A stretch of DNA of 36,191 nucleotides, taken from the NCBI GenBank assembly GCA_900321255.1, contig ONVK01000038.1, positions 1 to 36,191 on the forward strand, read 5' to 3'. Source of the stretch: an uncultured Lentisphaerota bacterium. GTDB taxonomy: Bacteria; Verrucomicrobiota; Kiritimatiellia; RFP12; UBA1067. Within the stretch, counting starts at the first letter, position 1, and every line of letters begins with the position of its first letter. The notes under the pieces were generated by a model. It ran no database searches, was not told where the DNA came from, and worked only from the letters and a program-made list of their open reading frames with translations. Positions 6,533 through 14,653 of this stretch are shown here, in pieces. The position numbers and the translations under genes are program-made.

Positions 6533-8946
6533 ATGGAAAAGAAGGCACAGAGGAAGAAGGACCGCCGCGTGGAGATGTCGGTGGAAGGGCTCAAGGAGGA
6601 TTTCGCGTGGCACCTCAGGTATTCGCTCGCGAAGGGTGACTCGCGCGCGACCGAGCGCGACGAATACACAGCGTTCGCGATGGCGGTCCGCGACCGGCTC
6701 GTCGAGCGCTGGATCTTGACGCAGGAGGAGTATGCGCGGCAGAACACGAAGCGCGTCTACTACATGTCGCTCGAGTTCCTCATCGGGCGTCTTCTCGGCA
6801 ACAACGTCATCAACCTAAAGGCCGACCAGCTCTGCCGCGAAGCCCTCAAGGAATACGGCATCGACTGGAACAGCCTGAGGGACTACGAGTCCGACGCAGG
6901 GCTTGGCAACGGCGGCCTCGGGCGTCTCGCCGCGTGCTACATCGACTCGATGTCGACCCTTAACCTCGCCGGAATGGGGTATGGCCTCAGGTACGACTAC
7001 GGCATCTTCCGCCAGAAGATCGTCAACGGCGGGCAGGTCGAGGAGCCCGACCACTGGCTCAAGAACGGCTATCCGTGGGAGATGGCGCGTCCCGAGTACG
7101 CGCAGCACGTCCACTTCGGCGGCCATGTCGAGTGCCGCGCCGAGGGCGGCCGCCAGCAGTGGTACTGGGTGCCGGCCGAGACGGTGCAGGGCATTCCCTA
7201 CGACCTCCCCATCGTCGGCTACGACAAGGCCGTCAACTCGCTCCGGCTCTGGAGCGCGAAGGCGGTCGACGACTTCGATCTCGCCGACTTCGACAAGGGC
7301 TCCTACGTCGAGGCGGTCGAGCAGAAGGTGCTCGCCGAGAACCTCACCAAGGTGCTCTACCCGAACGACAACACGTCGCAGGGCAAGGAGCTCCGCCTCC
7401 GTCAGCAGTACTTCTTCGTCGCGTGCTCGCTGCGAGACATCCTGAGGCGCTTCCGCCAGACGAACGACAGCTGGGACGCGCTTCCGGAGAAGGTGTTCAT
7501 CCAGCTCAACGACACGCATCCGACGCTCGTCGTCCCGGAGCTCATGCGCATACTCATCGACCACGAGGGCCTCGACTGGGACAAGGCGTGGGACCTGACG
7601 CGCCGCTCGACCGGCTACACGAACCACACGATTCTCCAGGAAGCGCTCGAGAAGTGGCCCGTTCCGATGATGGAGCGTCTTCTCCCCCGCCACCTCCAGA
7701 TCATCTACGAGATCAACGGCCGCTTCCTGCAGGAGATCAGCTCGCTCTACCCGGGCGACATCAAGAAGCTCCAGAGGATGTCGCTCATCGACGAGAACGG
7801 CGAGCGCTACGTCAGGATGGCGAACCTCTGCGTCGTCGGCACGTCCTCGGTCAACGGCGTCGCCGAGCTCCACACCGAGATCCTCAAGAAGACGCTCTTC
7901 AAGGACTTCTACGAGCTCTGGCCCGAGAAGTTCCACAACGTCACGAACGGCATCACGCCGCGCCGCTGGCTCCTCAAGGCGAACCCCTCGCTTTCGCAGC
8001 TCATCTCCGAGTCGATCGGCGACAGTTGGATCACCCACCTCGACGACCTCAAGAAGCTCGAGAAGTTCTCTGGCGACGCGAACTTCCTCGCGGCGATGGC
8101 GAAGATCAAGCGCAGCAACAAGGGCCAGCTCGCCAACTGGACGAAGAAGAACCTCGGCATCGAGCTGAACCCAGACGCCATCTTCGACGTCCAGGTGAAG
8201 CGCCTCCACGAGTACAAGCGCCAGCTCATGCTCGCGATCCCGTGCCGCGCCAGTTCATCTTCGCGGCGAAGGCGGCCCCCGGGTATTACATGGCGAAGCT
8301 CATCATCCGCTTCATCCACGGCATTGCCGGCGTCGTCAACTCCAACCCGAAGACGCGCGGCAAGCTCTCGGTCGCGTTCCTTCCCGACTACCGCGTCTCG
8401 CTCGCCGAGAAGATCATGCCGGCCTCCGAGGTCTCCGAGCAGATCTCCCTCGCGGGCATGGAGGCGTCGGGAACGGGCAACATGAAGTTCATGATGAACG
8501 GCGCCCTGACGCTCGGGACCTACGACGGCGCGAACGTCGAGATCCACCGCGAGGTCGGCGACGAGAACATGTTCCTCTTCGGCCTCAGGACAGAGGACGT
8601 CGCGAAGCTCCGTCCGACGTACGTCTCGAAGGACTGGTACGCGAAGGACCCCGAGATAAAGGCGGCGCTCGACATGATCAAGGCGAACGTCTTCTCGCTC
8701 CTCGAGCCCGGCCTCTTCGAGCCGATCCTCCGCTCGCTCCTCGACTACAACGACTACTACATGCTCCTCGCGGACCTCAGGAGCTACAGCGAGGCGCAGG
8801 ACCGCGTCGACGCCGCGTACCGCGACGCGAAGAAGTGGAACCGCATGTCGCTCGTCAACGTCGCGCGCTCGGGCTTCTTCTCGTCCGACCGCTCGGTGAT
8901 GGAGTACGCGCGCGACATCTGGCACATAAGCCCCGTGAAGTTCTGA
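6533..8946 (+). pseudogene. glgP: glycogen/starch phosphorylase, frameshifted
   Basis: Phosphorolysis of alpha-1,4-glucan to glucose-1-phosphate. The N-terminal part reads in one frame from the ATG at 6533 to about 8239 (family motifs LGNGGLGRLAACYIDS, NDTHPTL, HNVTNGITPRRWL, VKRLHEYKRQL). The C-terminal part continues from about 8242 to 8946 in another frame (FIFAAKAAPGYYMAKLII, then EASGTGNMKFMMNGALTLG with the pyridoxal-phosphate lysine). At the junction the residues that normally lie between KRQL and VPR (roughly twenty) are missing, so this is a small deletion of length 3n+1, not a single-base slip. The joined length of about 804 codons is slightly short for the family. If real, the enzyme would be lost; an assembly error is equally possible because both halves look well conserved. 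Confidence 0.85.
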
Positions 8947-8950
8947 GGCG

Positions 8951-10198
8951 ATGTTCTGCAGGATGCAGTCTGACGGGCGGAAGGTGTCGGTCCTGGGATA
9001 CGGGGCCATGCGCCTTCCCACCGTCGACGGCGGCCATGCGAACAGCTGGGCGAAAAGCGGCTACTCCGAGTCTACGATAGACCAGGAGATGCTCGACCGG
9101 CAGATCCGCTATCTGCTCGAGCACGGCGTCAACTACTTCGACACGTCGCCCGCGTACTGCCGCGGCGAGTCCGAGCGTCGCCTCGGCGAAGCGCTCGCGA
9201 AGAGCGGCTTCGCGCGGAAGGACTACATCGTCGCGACGAAGCTCTCGAACTTTGCGCCAAGTCAGTATCCGCTCGACGCGTGCAGGAAGATGTTCGAGAA
9301 CTCCCTCAGGTTCCTCCGCACCGACTACATCGACAACTACCTCCTTCATTCGATCGGGAACGACGGTCTCGCGACGTTCTCGAAGCGGTATCTCGAGAAC
9401 GGCGCGCTTGACTGGTGCGCTGAGCTTCGCCGCGAAAAGCGCATACGCAACCTCGGCTTCTCGTTCCACGGCGACCCGAAGGCGTTCGAGTGGTGCATAG
9501 AGCACCACGGCGACTACAAGTGGGACTTCTGCCAGATACAGATGAACTACGTCGACTGGCGCCACGCGAAGGAGGTCAACGCGCGGAACCTCGACGGGAA
9601 GTACCTCTACGAGACGCTGGCGGAGCGCAAGATACCCGTGGTCATAATGGAGCCGCTTCTCGGCGGCACGCTCGCGAGGTACAACGAGGCGCTGGCGAGG
9701 CATCTCGTCCCGCTCGACCCCGAGGCGTCGCTTGCGAAATGGGCGCTCCGGTTCTGCGCGAGCTTCCCCAACGTGATGACGATCCTCTCCGGCATGACGC
9801 GCACCGAGCACATCGAGGAGAACGTCGCGACATTCGAGGACTTCAGGCCGTGCACCGAGGAGGAGTTCGCCGCGCTCGAGAGGGCGGCGCTCGAGTATCT
9901 GAAGTGCGGCAACGTCCCGTGCACCGCGTGCTCCTACTGCATGCCGTGCCCGTACGGCCTCGACATTCCGTCGCTCCTCCGCTTCCGCAACGACGTGCTC
10001 ATGAAGGGCGGGAAGGACGCGAAGACCGTCCTCGCCGAGTACGCGAAGGCGGTTCCCGAGGAGCTCCGCCGCGCAGACCACTGCACCGGGTGCGGCCTCT
10101 GCCGCCCGCACTGCCCGCAGCAGATCAACATACCCGGCGAGATGGCGATGATCGACAGCCAGATCGACCTTCTGAAGAACGAGGTGGCCCGCAGATGA
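8951..10198 (+). CDS. aldo/keto reductase with C-terminal [4Fe-4S] domain
   Basis: A 415-aa protein. Residues ~1-300 form an AKR TIM barrel with the catalytic tetrad visible: Asp and Tyr in NYFDTSPAYCRGE, Lys in VATKLSN and His in YLLHSIG. Residues ~315-400 carry two cysteine clusters, CTACSYCMPCPYG and CTGCGLCRPHCPQQI, typical of the ferredoxin-like tail found in this AKR subgroup. It overlaps the downstream polyferredoxin gene by ATGA (10195), so the pair probably exchanges electrons at the membrane. The start at 8951 lies four bases after the glgP stop, with a GAGG site; an ATG at 8963 is a possible alternative. Substrate unknown. Confidence 0.88.
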   Translation: MFCRMQSDGRKVSVLGYGAMRLPTVDGGHANSWAKSGYSESTIDQEMLDRQIRYLLEHGVNYFDTSPAYCRGESERRLGEALAKSGFARKDYIVATKLSNFAPSQYPLDACRKMFENSLRFLRTDYIDNYLLHSIGNDGLATFSKRYLENGALDWCAELRREKRIRNLGFSFHGDPKAFEWCIEHHGDYKWDFCQIQMNYVDWRHAKEVNARNLDGKYLYETLAERKIPVVIMEPLLGGTLARYNEALARHLVPLDPEASLAKWALRFCASFPNVMTILSGMTRTEHIEENVATFEDFRPCTEEEFAALERAALEYLKCGNVPCTACSYCMPCPYGLDIPSLLRFRNDVLMKGGKDAKTVLAEYAKAVPEELRRADHCTGCGLCRPHCPQQINIPGEMAMIDSQIDLLKNEVARR

Positions 10199-11454
10199 AG
10201 AAGACCGTCAAGATCATCGTCGCCGCGGCGATGCTTGCGTGCGTGACGGCCGCGTTCTTCGGCTTCGACACCGATCTCGCGTGCCGCATCCAGCCCGCCG
10301 CGACTGTCTGGTTCCTCGCCGTCCTTCTGCTGACGCCGCTTTTCGGACGGCTTTTCTGCGAGTGCCTCTGCCCGCTCGGAATCATCCAGTCAATCGTCAA
10401 CTGGATATTCCACCCGAAGACGAAAGTGCGGCGCGTCTGCACGAGGATCCCCGAGACGAAGGCGCAGCAGACCGTCCGCTGGACTGTTCTTGCAGTCGTC
10501 GCCGTGTTGATTGCGACGGGCTTTGGCGCGGTCGGCTGGTTCTTGACGCCGTATTCCATCTACGGGAAGACGTTGACCATGTTCTGGCCCGGTGTCGCCG
10601 TCTTTGGGGTCGTCGTGGTGCTCGCGGCGGTCGGGAAGGGCCGCGTCTGGTGCAACTGGGTTTGCCCTGTCGGAACTCTTTTCAGCCTTCTCTCCAAGAA
10701 AAGCGTCTGCGCCCACAAGATAGGCAAGGGCTGTGCGAACTGCAGGGCGTGTTTTGGGAATGGGGGAAAGTTGGAGGCTAAAGTTGGAGATGGAGAAAAG
10801 GCGATTCCACTCTCCAACTCCAACTCGGAACTCCAACTCGGTTCTTCTGCGACGCGCCGCGAGGCGATCAAGGGAGTTGCGGTTCTCGCCGCGGCCGAGG
10901 CCGTTGAGAAGACGACTGACGGCGGTTTCGCGCCTGTGTCTCTCCCCGGTGTGCCGGAACGTCCAGCGCCCGTTCTCCCGCCCGGTGCAGTGGATCGCGG
11001 GAAATTCAACGTCAAATGCGTTGCGTGCGGGCTCTGCATCGCGAACTGCCGCGGAGGTTGCCTTTCGCCTTCGACGTCTCTCAAGCGATTCGGCCAGCCG
11101 GAGATGGATTTCAGGCGCGGCTACTGCCTTCTCGGGTGCAACTACGCCTGCGGGCACGTCTGCCCGACGGGCGCGATCAACTGGATTCCGCGCCTTGAGC
11201 GAAAGAACGTCCACATGGGCCACGCGATATGGAAGAAGGACCTCTGCATCCGCACGGACGGGGTCGAATGCACGGCGTGTTCACGCAAGTGCCCCGTCGG
11301 GGCGATTCACATCGTCGAGGGCTTCCCGGTGGTGGACAAAGGCGCCTGCATTGGCTGCGGCGCCTGCGAGCACGTCTGCCCCGCGAGGCCCATGCCCGCG
11401 ATCTTCGTCAAGGGCTTCGACCGCCAGCGCCTGGTGTGGCCGATGGCAAAGTAG
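10195..11454 (+). CDS. membrane polyferredoxin, NapH-like plus NapG-like fusion
   Basis: A 419-aa protein. Residues 1-~150 hold about four membrane helices and the paired FCECLCPLG and CNWVCPVGTL motifs of the NapH/CcoG-type family. A Cys-rich turn (CANCRACFG) follows. Residues ~193-217 are encoded by a palindromic repeat. Then comes a twin-arginine-like segment (RR at 221-222, TRREAIKGVAVLAAAEA), as at the start of a Tat-exported ferredoxin, followed by several Cys clusters: CVACGLCIANC, CLLGC...CGHVCP, CTACSRKCP and CIGCGACEHVCP. The order matches a NapH-type membrane protein joined to a NapG-type ferredoxin. It probably carries electrons between a quinone pool and the coupled AKR; the direction is unknown. 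Confidence 0.82.
   Translation: MKKTVKIIVAAAMLACVTAAFFGFDTDLACRIQPAATVWFLAVLLLTPLFGRLFCECLCPLGIIQSIVNWIFHPKTKVRRVCTRIPETKAQQTVRWTVLAVVAVLIATGFGAVGWFLTPYSIYGKTLTMFWPGVAVFGVVVVLAAVGKGRVWCNWVCPVGTLFSLLSKKSVCAHKIGKGCANCRACFGNGGKLEAKVGDGEKAIPLSNSNSELQLGSSATRREAIKGVAVLAAAEAVEKTTDGGFAPVSLPGVPERPAPVLPPGAVDRGKFNVKCVACGLCIANCRGGCLSPSTSLKRFGQPEMDFRRGYCLLGCNYACGHVCPTGAINWIPRLERKNVHMGHAIWKKDLCIRTDGVECTACSRKCPVGAIHIVEGFPVVDKGACIGCGACEHVCPARPMPAIFVKGFDRQRLVWPMAK
10782..10825. repeat. TTGGAG-family palindromic repeat inside a coding frame
   Basis: Arms 10782-10797 (AGTTGGAGATGGAGAA) and 10810-10825 (inverse of AGTTGGAGTTGGAGAG) pair at 14 of 16 positions; further CTCCAACTC units follow to about 10840. The same family occupies the intergenic stretch at 34452-34562. 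Here it is in frame and forms the linker of the polyferredoxin fusion. Confidence 0.75.
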
Positions 11455-11597
11455 TGACGGAAGAAGCATGCCGTCGCCCGAAGGCTCCTCCTCAGGGACC
11501 CTCGGCGAATACGCCGTATCCCTTCGCTCGGACCTTCGCTGCGTCGGCATGCGAAATCGATGAATTACCGAAATTCCGAATTGCGCGGTTTTGCGCG
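11455..11597. other. intergenic stretch with nested inverted repeats
   Basis: No coding sequence recognised. GCATGCCG (11467-11474) pairs with CGGCATGC (11545-11552), and inside them CGGCG (11504-11508) pairs with CGCCG (11513-11517). The inner motif resembles the CGGCGTAT hairpin near the right end of the window, suggesting a shared repeat family. Confidence 0.5.
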
Positions 11598-11712
11598 TTT
11601 TGCTATTATACCGATGTTCCGACGGAGGCAGCCCCCGATTCGGAGCGATAGATTTCCCGCGCGGCGGTAGGGGCGTCTCTCCGAGACGCCCGCCCACCAC
11701 TGCGGTCGTGGG
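11598..11712 (+). repeat. 115-bp direct repeat, copy 1 (promoter plus GTCTC hairpin)
   Basis: 112 of 115 bases match copy 2 at 13388-13502. It starts with a promoter-like TGCTATTAT (11601-11609) and contains a perfect hairpin, arms GGGCGTCTC (11671-11679) and GAGACGCCC (11683-11691) around TCC. It would form the first part of the 5' leader of the AlbA_2-type gene. Confidence 0.9.
11601..11609 (+). promoter_or_regulatory. extended -10 promoter within repeat copy 1
   Basis: TGCTATTAT, with a weak -35-like TTGCGC at 11581-11586 and 17-bp spacing. It points at the AlbA_2-type gene and would give a leader of about 140 nt. Confidence 0.6.
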
Positions 11713-11754
11713 GAACATTGAGAAGTGAGTAAATTTCATATAAAGGGCTTGTAA

Positions 11755-13317
11755 TTGAACCTGAATGACTACATAGGCGAGGCGACGGCGTACGACAAGA
11801 AGCTGATGCTTGAGCGCAAGGACCCGACGAGTTGGCTCAAGAGCGTCAGCGCGTTCGCCAATACACAGGGTGGAAGGCTGCTCTTTGGCGTAGCGAACGA
11901 CGGCGTACTTGTCGGCCTTGCTGACGCGCAGGGAGACGCCGAGTTCATCAGCGAGGCAATCAAGGCGCAGATGGATCCCGTCCCGGAGATTGACCTCTCG
12001 ATCAACGAAGAGGATGGGAAGCGGTTCGTGGTCGTTGAGATAAAGGCTGGCTCGGAAACGCCGTACTACACGTTCGTGAAGGGCCACCGCGATGCCTTCA
12101 TCCGCATCGGCAACGAGAGTGTGAGGGCGGATGCCATTCAGCTGAAGCGTTTGGTATTAAATGGATCTCATCGTTCGTGGGACAGTCTGCCGTCCCAATA
12201 CAAACTGACGGATTTTTCATTTGAGGTGCTTCGGGCCACTTATTTCGAGAAAAGACACAAGTCTTTCCAAGATACGGATTTTGCATCGTTTGGTCTGGTT
12301 GGAGAAGGTGGCTGGCTTACGAATGCAGGCGCACTTCTGGCAGATCGTTCCCCAGTTCGTCATTCCCGTGTGTTCTGTACGCGTTGGAAGGGGCTGACTA
12401 AGGCTCATGGATTGATGGAAGCGTTGTCCGACCATGAGTATTCCGGCGGTCTTATCTCGCTTCTGCGTTCGGCAAAGGGATTTGTGGACGTGAACACGAG
12501 GATGATGTGGCGGAAGACGTCCAATGGTCGCGTGGAGTATCCAGAATATCCTGATGCAGCGGTGGAGGAGGGTATTGTCAATGGCCTTATCCATCGTGAT
12601 TATCTTGAGCTGGGAAGCGAAGTTCACATAGACATCTTTGACGACCGCATGGAAATCACATCGCCGGGCGGCATGCCGAGTGGAGAACGCGCACAAGAAC
12701 TTGATTTGCGCAAAGTGATTTCACTGCGGCGCAATCCGGTGATAGCCGACCTTTTTCAGCGACTGGAACTGATGGAACGCCGCGGTAGCGGATTCAAGAA
12801 GATACTTGACGCTTATGCGTTTGAATCGGAGAAGCGAGGCGAGTCTATTGTACCTCAACTGGAGTCAACAAATTCAGCATTCTTCCTGACACTTCCAAAC
12901 CTGAATTACGGGCGCATCATAAATGGTGTGGCGTCATCATCCATAAGCACGGAACGTGATACTGTCATCAAAACTGGCACTATCACCAAAAACATAGATG
13001 GCACTATCAGTAAAAACCATAGTCCTGGTGGGAATACAACAGCAAAAACATCATCTGAAGTCGGCGAAAATGGTGAGGTTGAGCAGAATGCCGGTAATGG
13101 CACTGACAGCAATCCTATCAGCAAAACTATCAGCAAAGAATCCTGGGAGATATTGAAGGTCATATCGGAATGCCGTCATATTTCTGCGGAGCAGATAGGT
13201 CGTATGCTGGGTCTTTCTGCATCAGGTGTCAGATATCATATCAGGGCATTGACGCGCAAATCCTTGATAAAACGAATCGGCAGTTCCAAGACCGGCCATT
13301 GGGAGGTCGTGAAGTAA
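11755..13317 (+). CDS. AlbA_2/Schlafen-type putative DNA-binding transcriptional regulator
   Basis: A 520-aa protein. Residues ~10-130 are an AlbA_2 (Schlafen-like) domain with ASAFANTQGG-type wording (SAFANTQGGRLLFGVANDG) and the closing FIRIGNESVRAD. Residues ~230-370 resemble the GHKL ATPase-like C-terminal domain of this family (GLIHRDYLELGSEVHIDIFDDRMEITSPGG, RRNPVIADLF, ERRGSGFKKI). A Ser/Thr/Asn-rich linker (~385-455) leads to a winged-helix domain (ISAEQIGRMLGLSASGVRYHIRALTRKSLI). The start is a TTG with AAAGGG eight bases upstream; no ATG fits. Composition changes inside the gene: GC by hand count is 39/60 at 11881-11940 but 23/60 at 12241-12300. Such proteins are often accessory, near defence or mobile genes. 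Confidence 0.85.
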   Translation: MNLNDYIGEATAYDKKLMLERKDPTSWLKSVSAFANTQGGRLLFGVANDGVLVGLADAQGDAEFISEAIKAQMDPVPEIDLSINEEDGKRFVVVEIKAGSETPYYTFVKGHRDAFIRIGNESVRADAIQLKRLVLNGSHRSWDSLPSQYKLTDFSFEVLRATYFEKRHKSFQDTDFASFGLVGEGGWLTNAGALLADRSPVRHSRVFCTRWKGLTKAHGLMEALSDHEYSGGLISLLRSAKGFVDVNTRMMWRKTSNGRVEYPEYPDAAVEEGIVNGLIHRDYLELGSEVHIDIFDDRMEITSPGGMPSGERAQELDLRKVISLRRNPVIADLFQRLELMERRGSGFKKILDAYAFESEKRGESIVPQLESTNSAFFLTLPNLNYGRIINGVASSSISTERDTVIKTGTITKNIDGTISKNHSPGGNTTAKTSSEVGENGEVEQNAGNGTDSNPISKTISKESWEILKVISECRHISAEQIGRMLGLSASGVRYHIRALTRKSLIKRIGSSKTGHWEVVK

Positions 13318-13328
13318 TTTTTCGGAGC

Positions 13329-13349
13329 GGCGAGACGTCCCGTCTCGTC
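13329..13349 (+). terminator. GAGACG hairpin downstream of the AlbA_2-type gene
   Basis: GGCGAGACG and CGTCTCGTC pair over nine positions (one G-T) around a TCC loop, just after the stop codon. No T-tract follows, so termination is doubtful; it resembles the hairpin of the 115-bp repeat in loop and arm wording. Confidence 0.5.
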
Positions 13350-13366
13350 GAGAATTTCAAAATCCC

Positions 13367-13391
13367 GCCCTTGCCGAATGCAAGGGCTTTT
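13367..13391 (+). terminator. intrinsic terminator overlapping the next promoter
   Basis: Perfect 8-bp stem GCCCTTGC / GCAAGGGC with a CGAAT loop followed by TTTT. The -35-like TTGCCG (13371-13376) of the next promoter lies within the stem. Confidence 0.8.
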
Positions 13392-13502
13392 GCTATTATA
13401 CCGATGTTCCGACGGGGGCAGCCCCCGATTCGGAGCGATAGATTTCCCGCGCGGCGGTAGGGGCGTCTCTCCGAGACGCCCGCCCACCACCGCGGTCATG
13501 GG
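13388..13502 (+). repeat. 115-bp direct repeat, copy 2
   Basis: Copy 2 of the element at 11598-11712, offset exactly 1790 bp, with three substitutions. It contains TGCTATTAT (13391-13399) and the GGGCGTCTC hairpin (13461-13481) and stands in front of the structured leader of the FRG operon. Confidence 0.9.
13391..13399 (+). promoter_or_regulatory. extended -10 promoter of the FRG operon within repeat copy 2
   Basis: TGCTATTAT with -35-like TTGCCG at 13371-13376 and 17-bp spacing. The predicted transcript starts near 13406, giving a leader of about 300 nt before the FRG gene. Confidence 0.6.
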
Positions 13503-13517
13503 ACGCGTCAGGAGAAA

Positions 13518-13613
13518 GTGTGAGAAGCTAACTCAAAAGAGACGCAACAAGAGGACACTGCCAGTCCGTGCAGTTTCGCCTCCTCCGTTGTATCTCTTTA
13601 GGTATTCTCACAC
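13518..13613 (+). ncRNA. candidate structured RNA: long imperfect hairpin upstream of the FRG gene
   Basis: Five nested paired blocks fold 96 nt into one arm: GTGTGAGAA (13518-13526) with TTCTCACAC (13605-13613); AAAGAGA (13536-13542) with TCTCTTT (13593-13599); GCAAC (13544-13548, shifted by one G-T pair) with GTTG and the next T (13587-13591); GAGGA (13551-13555) with TCCTC (13581-13585); ACTGC (13557-13561) with GCAGT (13570-13574) around an 8-nt loop. About 30 base pairs result, far beyond chance. No open frame covers it. It may be a separate small RNA, an attenuator, or an antitoxin-like RNA for the operon; this is inferred from structure alone. Confidence 0.6.
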
Positions 13614-13647
13614 ACCTCTCCTGATGCATCGGAGGAGGTGTTATTTT
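13612..13647 (+). terminator. terminator-like hairpin before the FRG gene
   Basis: 13612-13624 pairs with 13629-13641 at 12 of 13 positions (two G-T, one C-A mismatch) around TGCA, followed by TATTTT. It shares two bases with the outer arm of the preceding hairpin, so the two structures compete at their junction. Read-through would be needed for FRG expression from the upstream promoter. Confidence 0.65.
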
Positions 13648-13702
13648 CCCCGCGCCAAATCCGATTGCCACGAGGAGGGGAAGATAAGGGTGAGACAATC
13701 GG

Positions 13703-14653
13703 ATGCGGTGTAGGACAGTAGATGACATTGCGCGCGAGGCGCTACGGATCATAGACGAAGAGTCGTCTGTGCGTCCAGAGCCACGTGCAGAGTTCTTCTT
13801 TCGAGGTGAAAGCAAGAACCATAAATCCGATTATGATGACGAACCGCTTGGAACGGCGTTTCAGTCGCTGTTGGATAGAAGAGGGCTTGTCGAATATGAG
13901 CGTGAACTCTATCAGGAAGCAATGCGCCTAAATGTGGCATCATTCGAGGAAGACCGCACAATGGTGGAGCGCGTTGCGCGGATGCAGCACTACCTTCTTC
14001 CGACTCGTTTCTGCGATATGTCCACGAATGTTCTTCTCTCAACGCATTTCGCTTGTGGCGGAGGCGAGAAATGCGCGGAGAAACGTGACAACGGACGAGA
14101 TGGTTTCATTCGTGTAATGAAAGTAAAGGGGGACCGGATCAAATCGTTTACCAGTGATATAATAATTGCCATTTCACATCTACCACTTGTTACATCAGAG
14201 AACGTGAAGCCATCTCAAGAGAGAGGTTTGGGTTATCTTGCATACGAGGTAAAGAACAATCGCCCCGGGTTTCTAAGTGAGGATGATGACAAAGGTATCG
14301 GCAAGCAGTTGCGTGATGAAATCCAGCATGTCTGGGCGTTTAAGCCGATGATGAATTCGCGGCGCATCCGCAGGCAGGGCGGACTGTTCCTTGCGTTTGG
14401 CTGTGGCGACAACAAGAAATCGCTTGAGCCTACATTCTCGCCATTTGATTACGACAATCCATCTGCGCCGTCGTATGGCATCAAGCAGGTTGGCTATATT
14501 CGCATTGCGGCAGAAGCGAAGAAGAACATCCGCAAGCAACTTCGCTACTTTGGCATGGAAGCGGAATCCGTCTACCCTGAACTTTCCAATGTCTGCGAAG
14601 AACTCGACAACCGTTTCATGGAAATCAAATCAAAAGAGGAGGAGTCAAAATGA
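13703..14653 (+). CDS. FRG-domain protein
   Basis: A 316-aa protein whose N-terminal half has the FRG hallmarks: EFFFRGES at 30-37 and RMQHYLLPTRFCDMSTNVLLSTHFA at about 93-117 (family form 'QHYGLPTRLLDWT'). The C-terminal half has a VWAFKPMMNSRRIRRQGGLFLAFG segment, the usual second FRG block (R-x-x-x-Q-x-G-x-F). FRG proteins are common in phage-defence and mobile contexts and are thought to act as effectors, but their chemistry is unsettled. The ATG at 13703 is forced by an in-frame stop at 13691; AAGGG lies upstream. The stop overlaps the next start (ATGA at 14650). The gene is AT-richer than its surroundings, consistent with transfer. Confidence 0.85.
   Translation: MRCRTVDDIAREALRIIDEESSVRPEPRAEFFFRGESKNHKSDYDDEPLGTAFQSLLDRRGLVEYERELYQEAMRLNVASFEEDRTMVERVARMQHYLLPTRFCDMSTNVLLSTHFACGGGEKCAEKRDNGRDGFIRVMKVKGDRIKSFTSDIIIAISHLPLVTSENVKPSQERGLGYLAYEVKNNRPGFLSEDDDKGIGKQLRDEIQHVWAFKPMMNSRRIRRQGGLFLAFGCGDNKKSLEPTFSPFDYDNPSAPSYGIKQVGYIRIAAEAKKNIRKQLRYFGMEAESVYPELSNVCEELDNRFMEIKSKEEESK

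Noticed and set aside
6815-8209. A long open frame on the minus strand opposite glycogen phosphorylase (464 codons)
   Set aside because: It is an antisense shadow produced by GC-rich codon use; the plus strand carries clear family motifs. The same holds for long minus frames opposite the Memo-AMMECR1 gene, rmuC, the ExbBD operon and the AICAR transformylase.
13518-13613. Possible retron msr-msd
   Set aside because: A long hairpin next to defence-like genes fits superficially, but no reverse transcriptase gene is in the window and no priming-guanosine layout with flanking a1/a2 repeats was found.
13388-13702. Possible integron attC site
   Set aside because: The large hairpin and single-gene units suggested cassettes, but no RYYYAAC/GTTRRRY core pair sits at the hairpin ends or in the 115-bp repeat, and no integrase is present.
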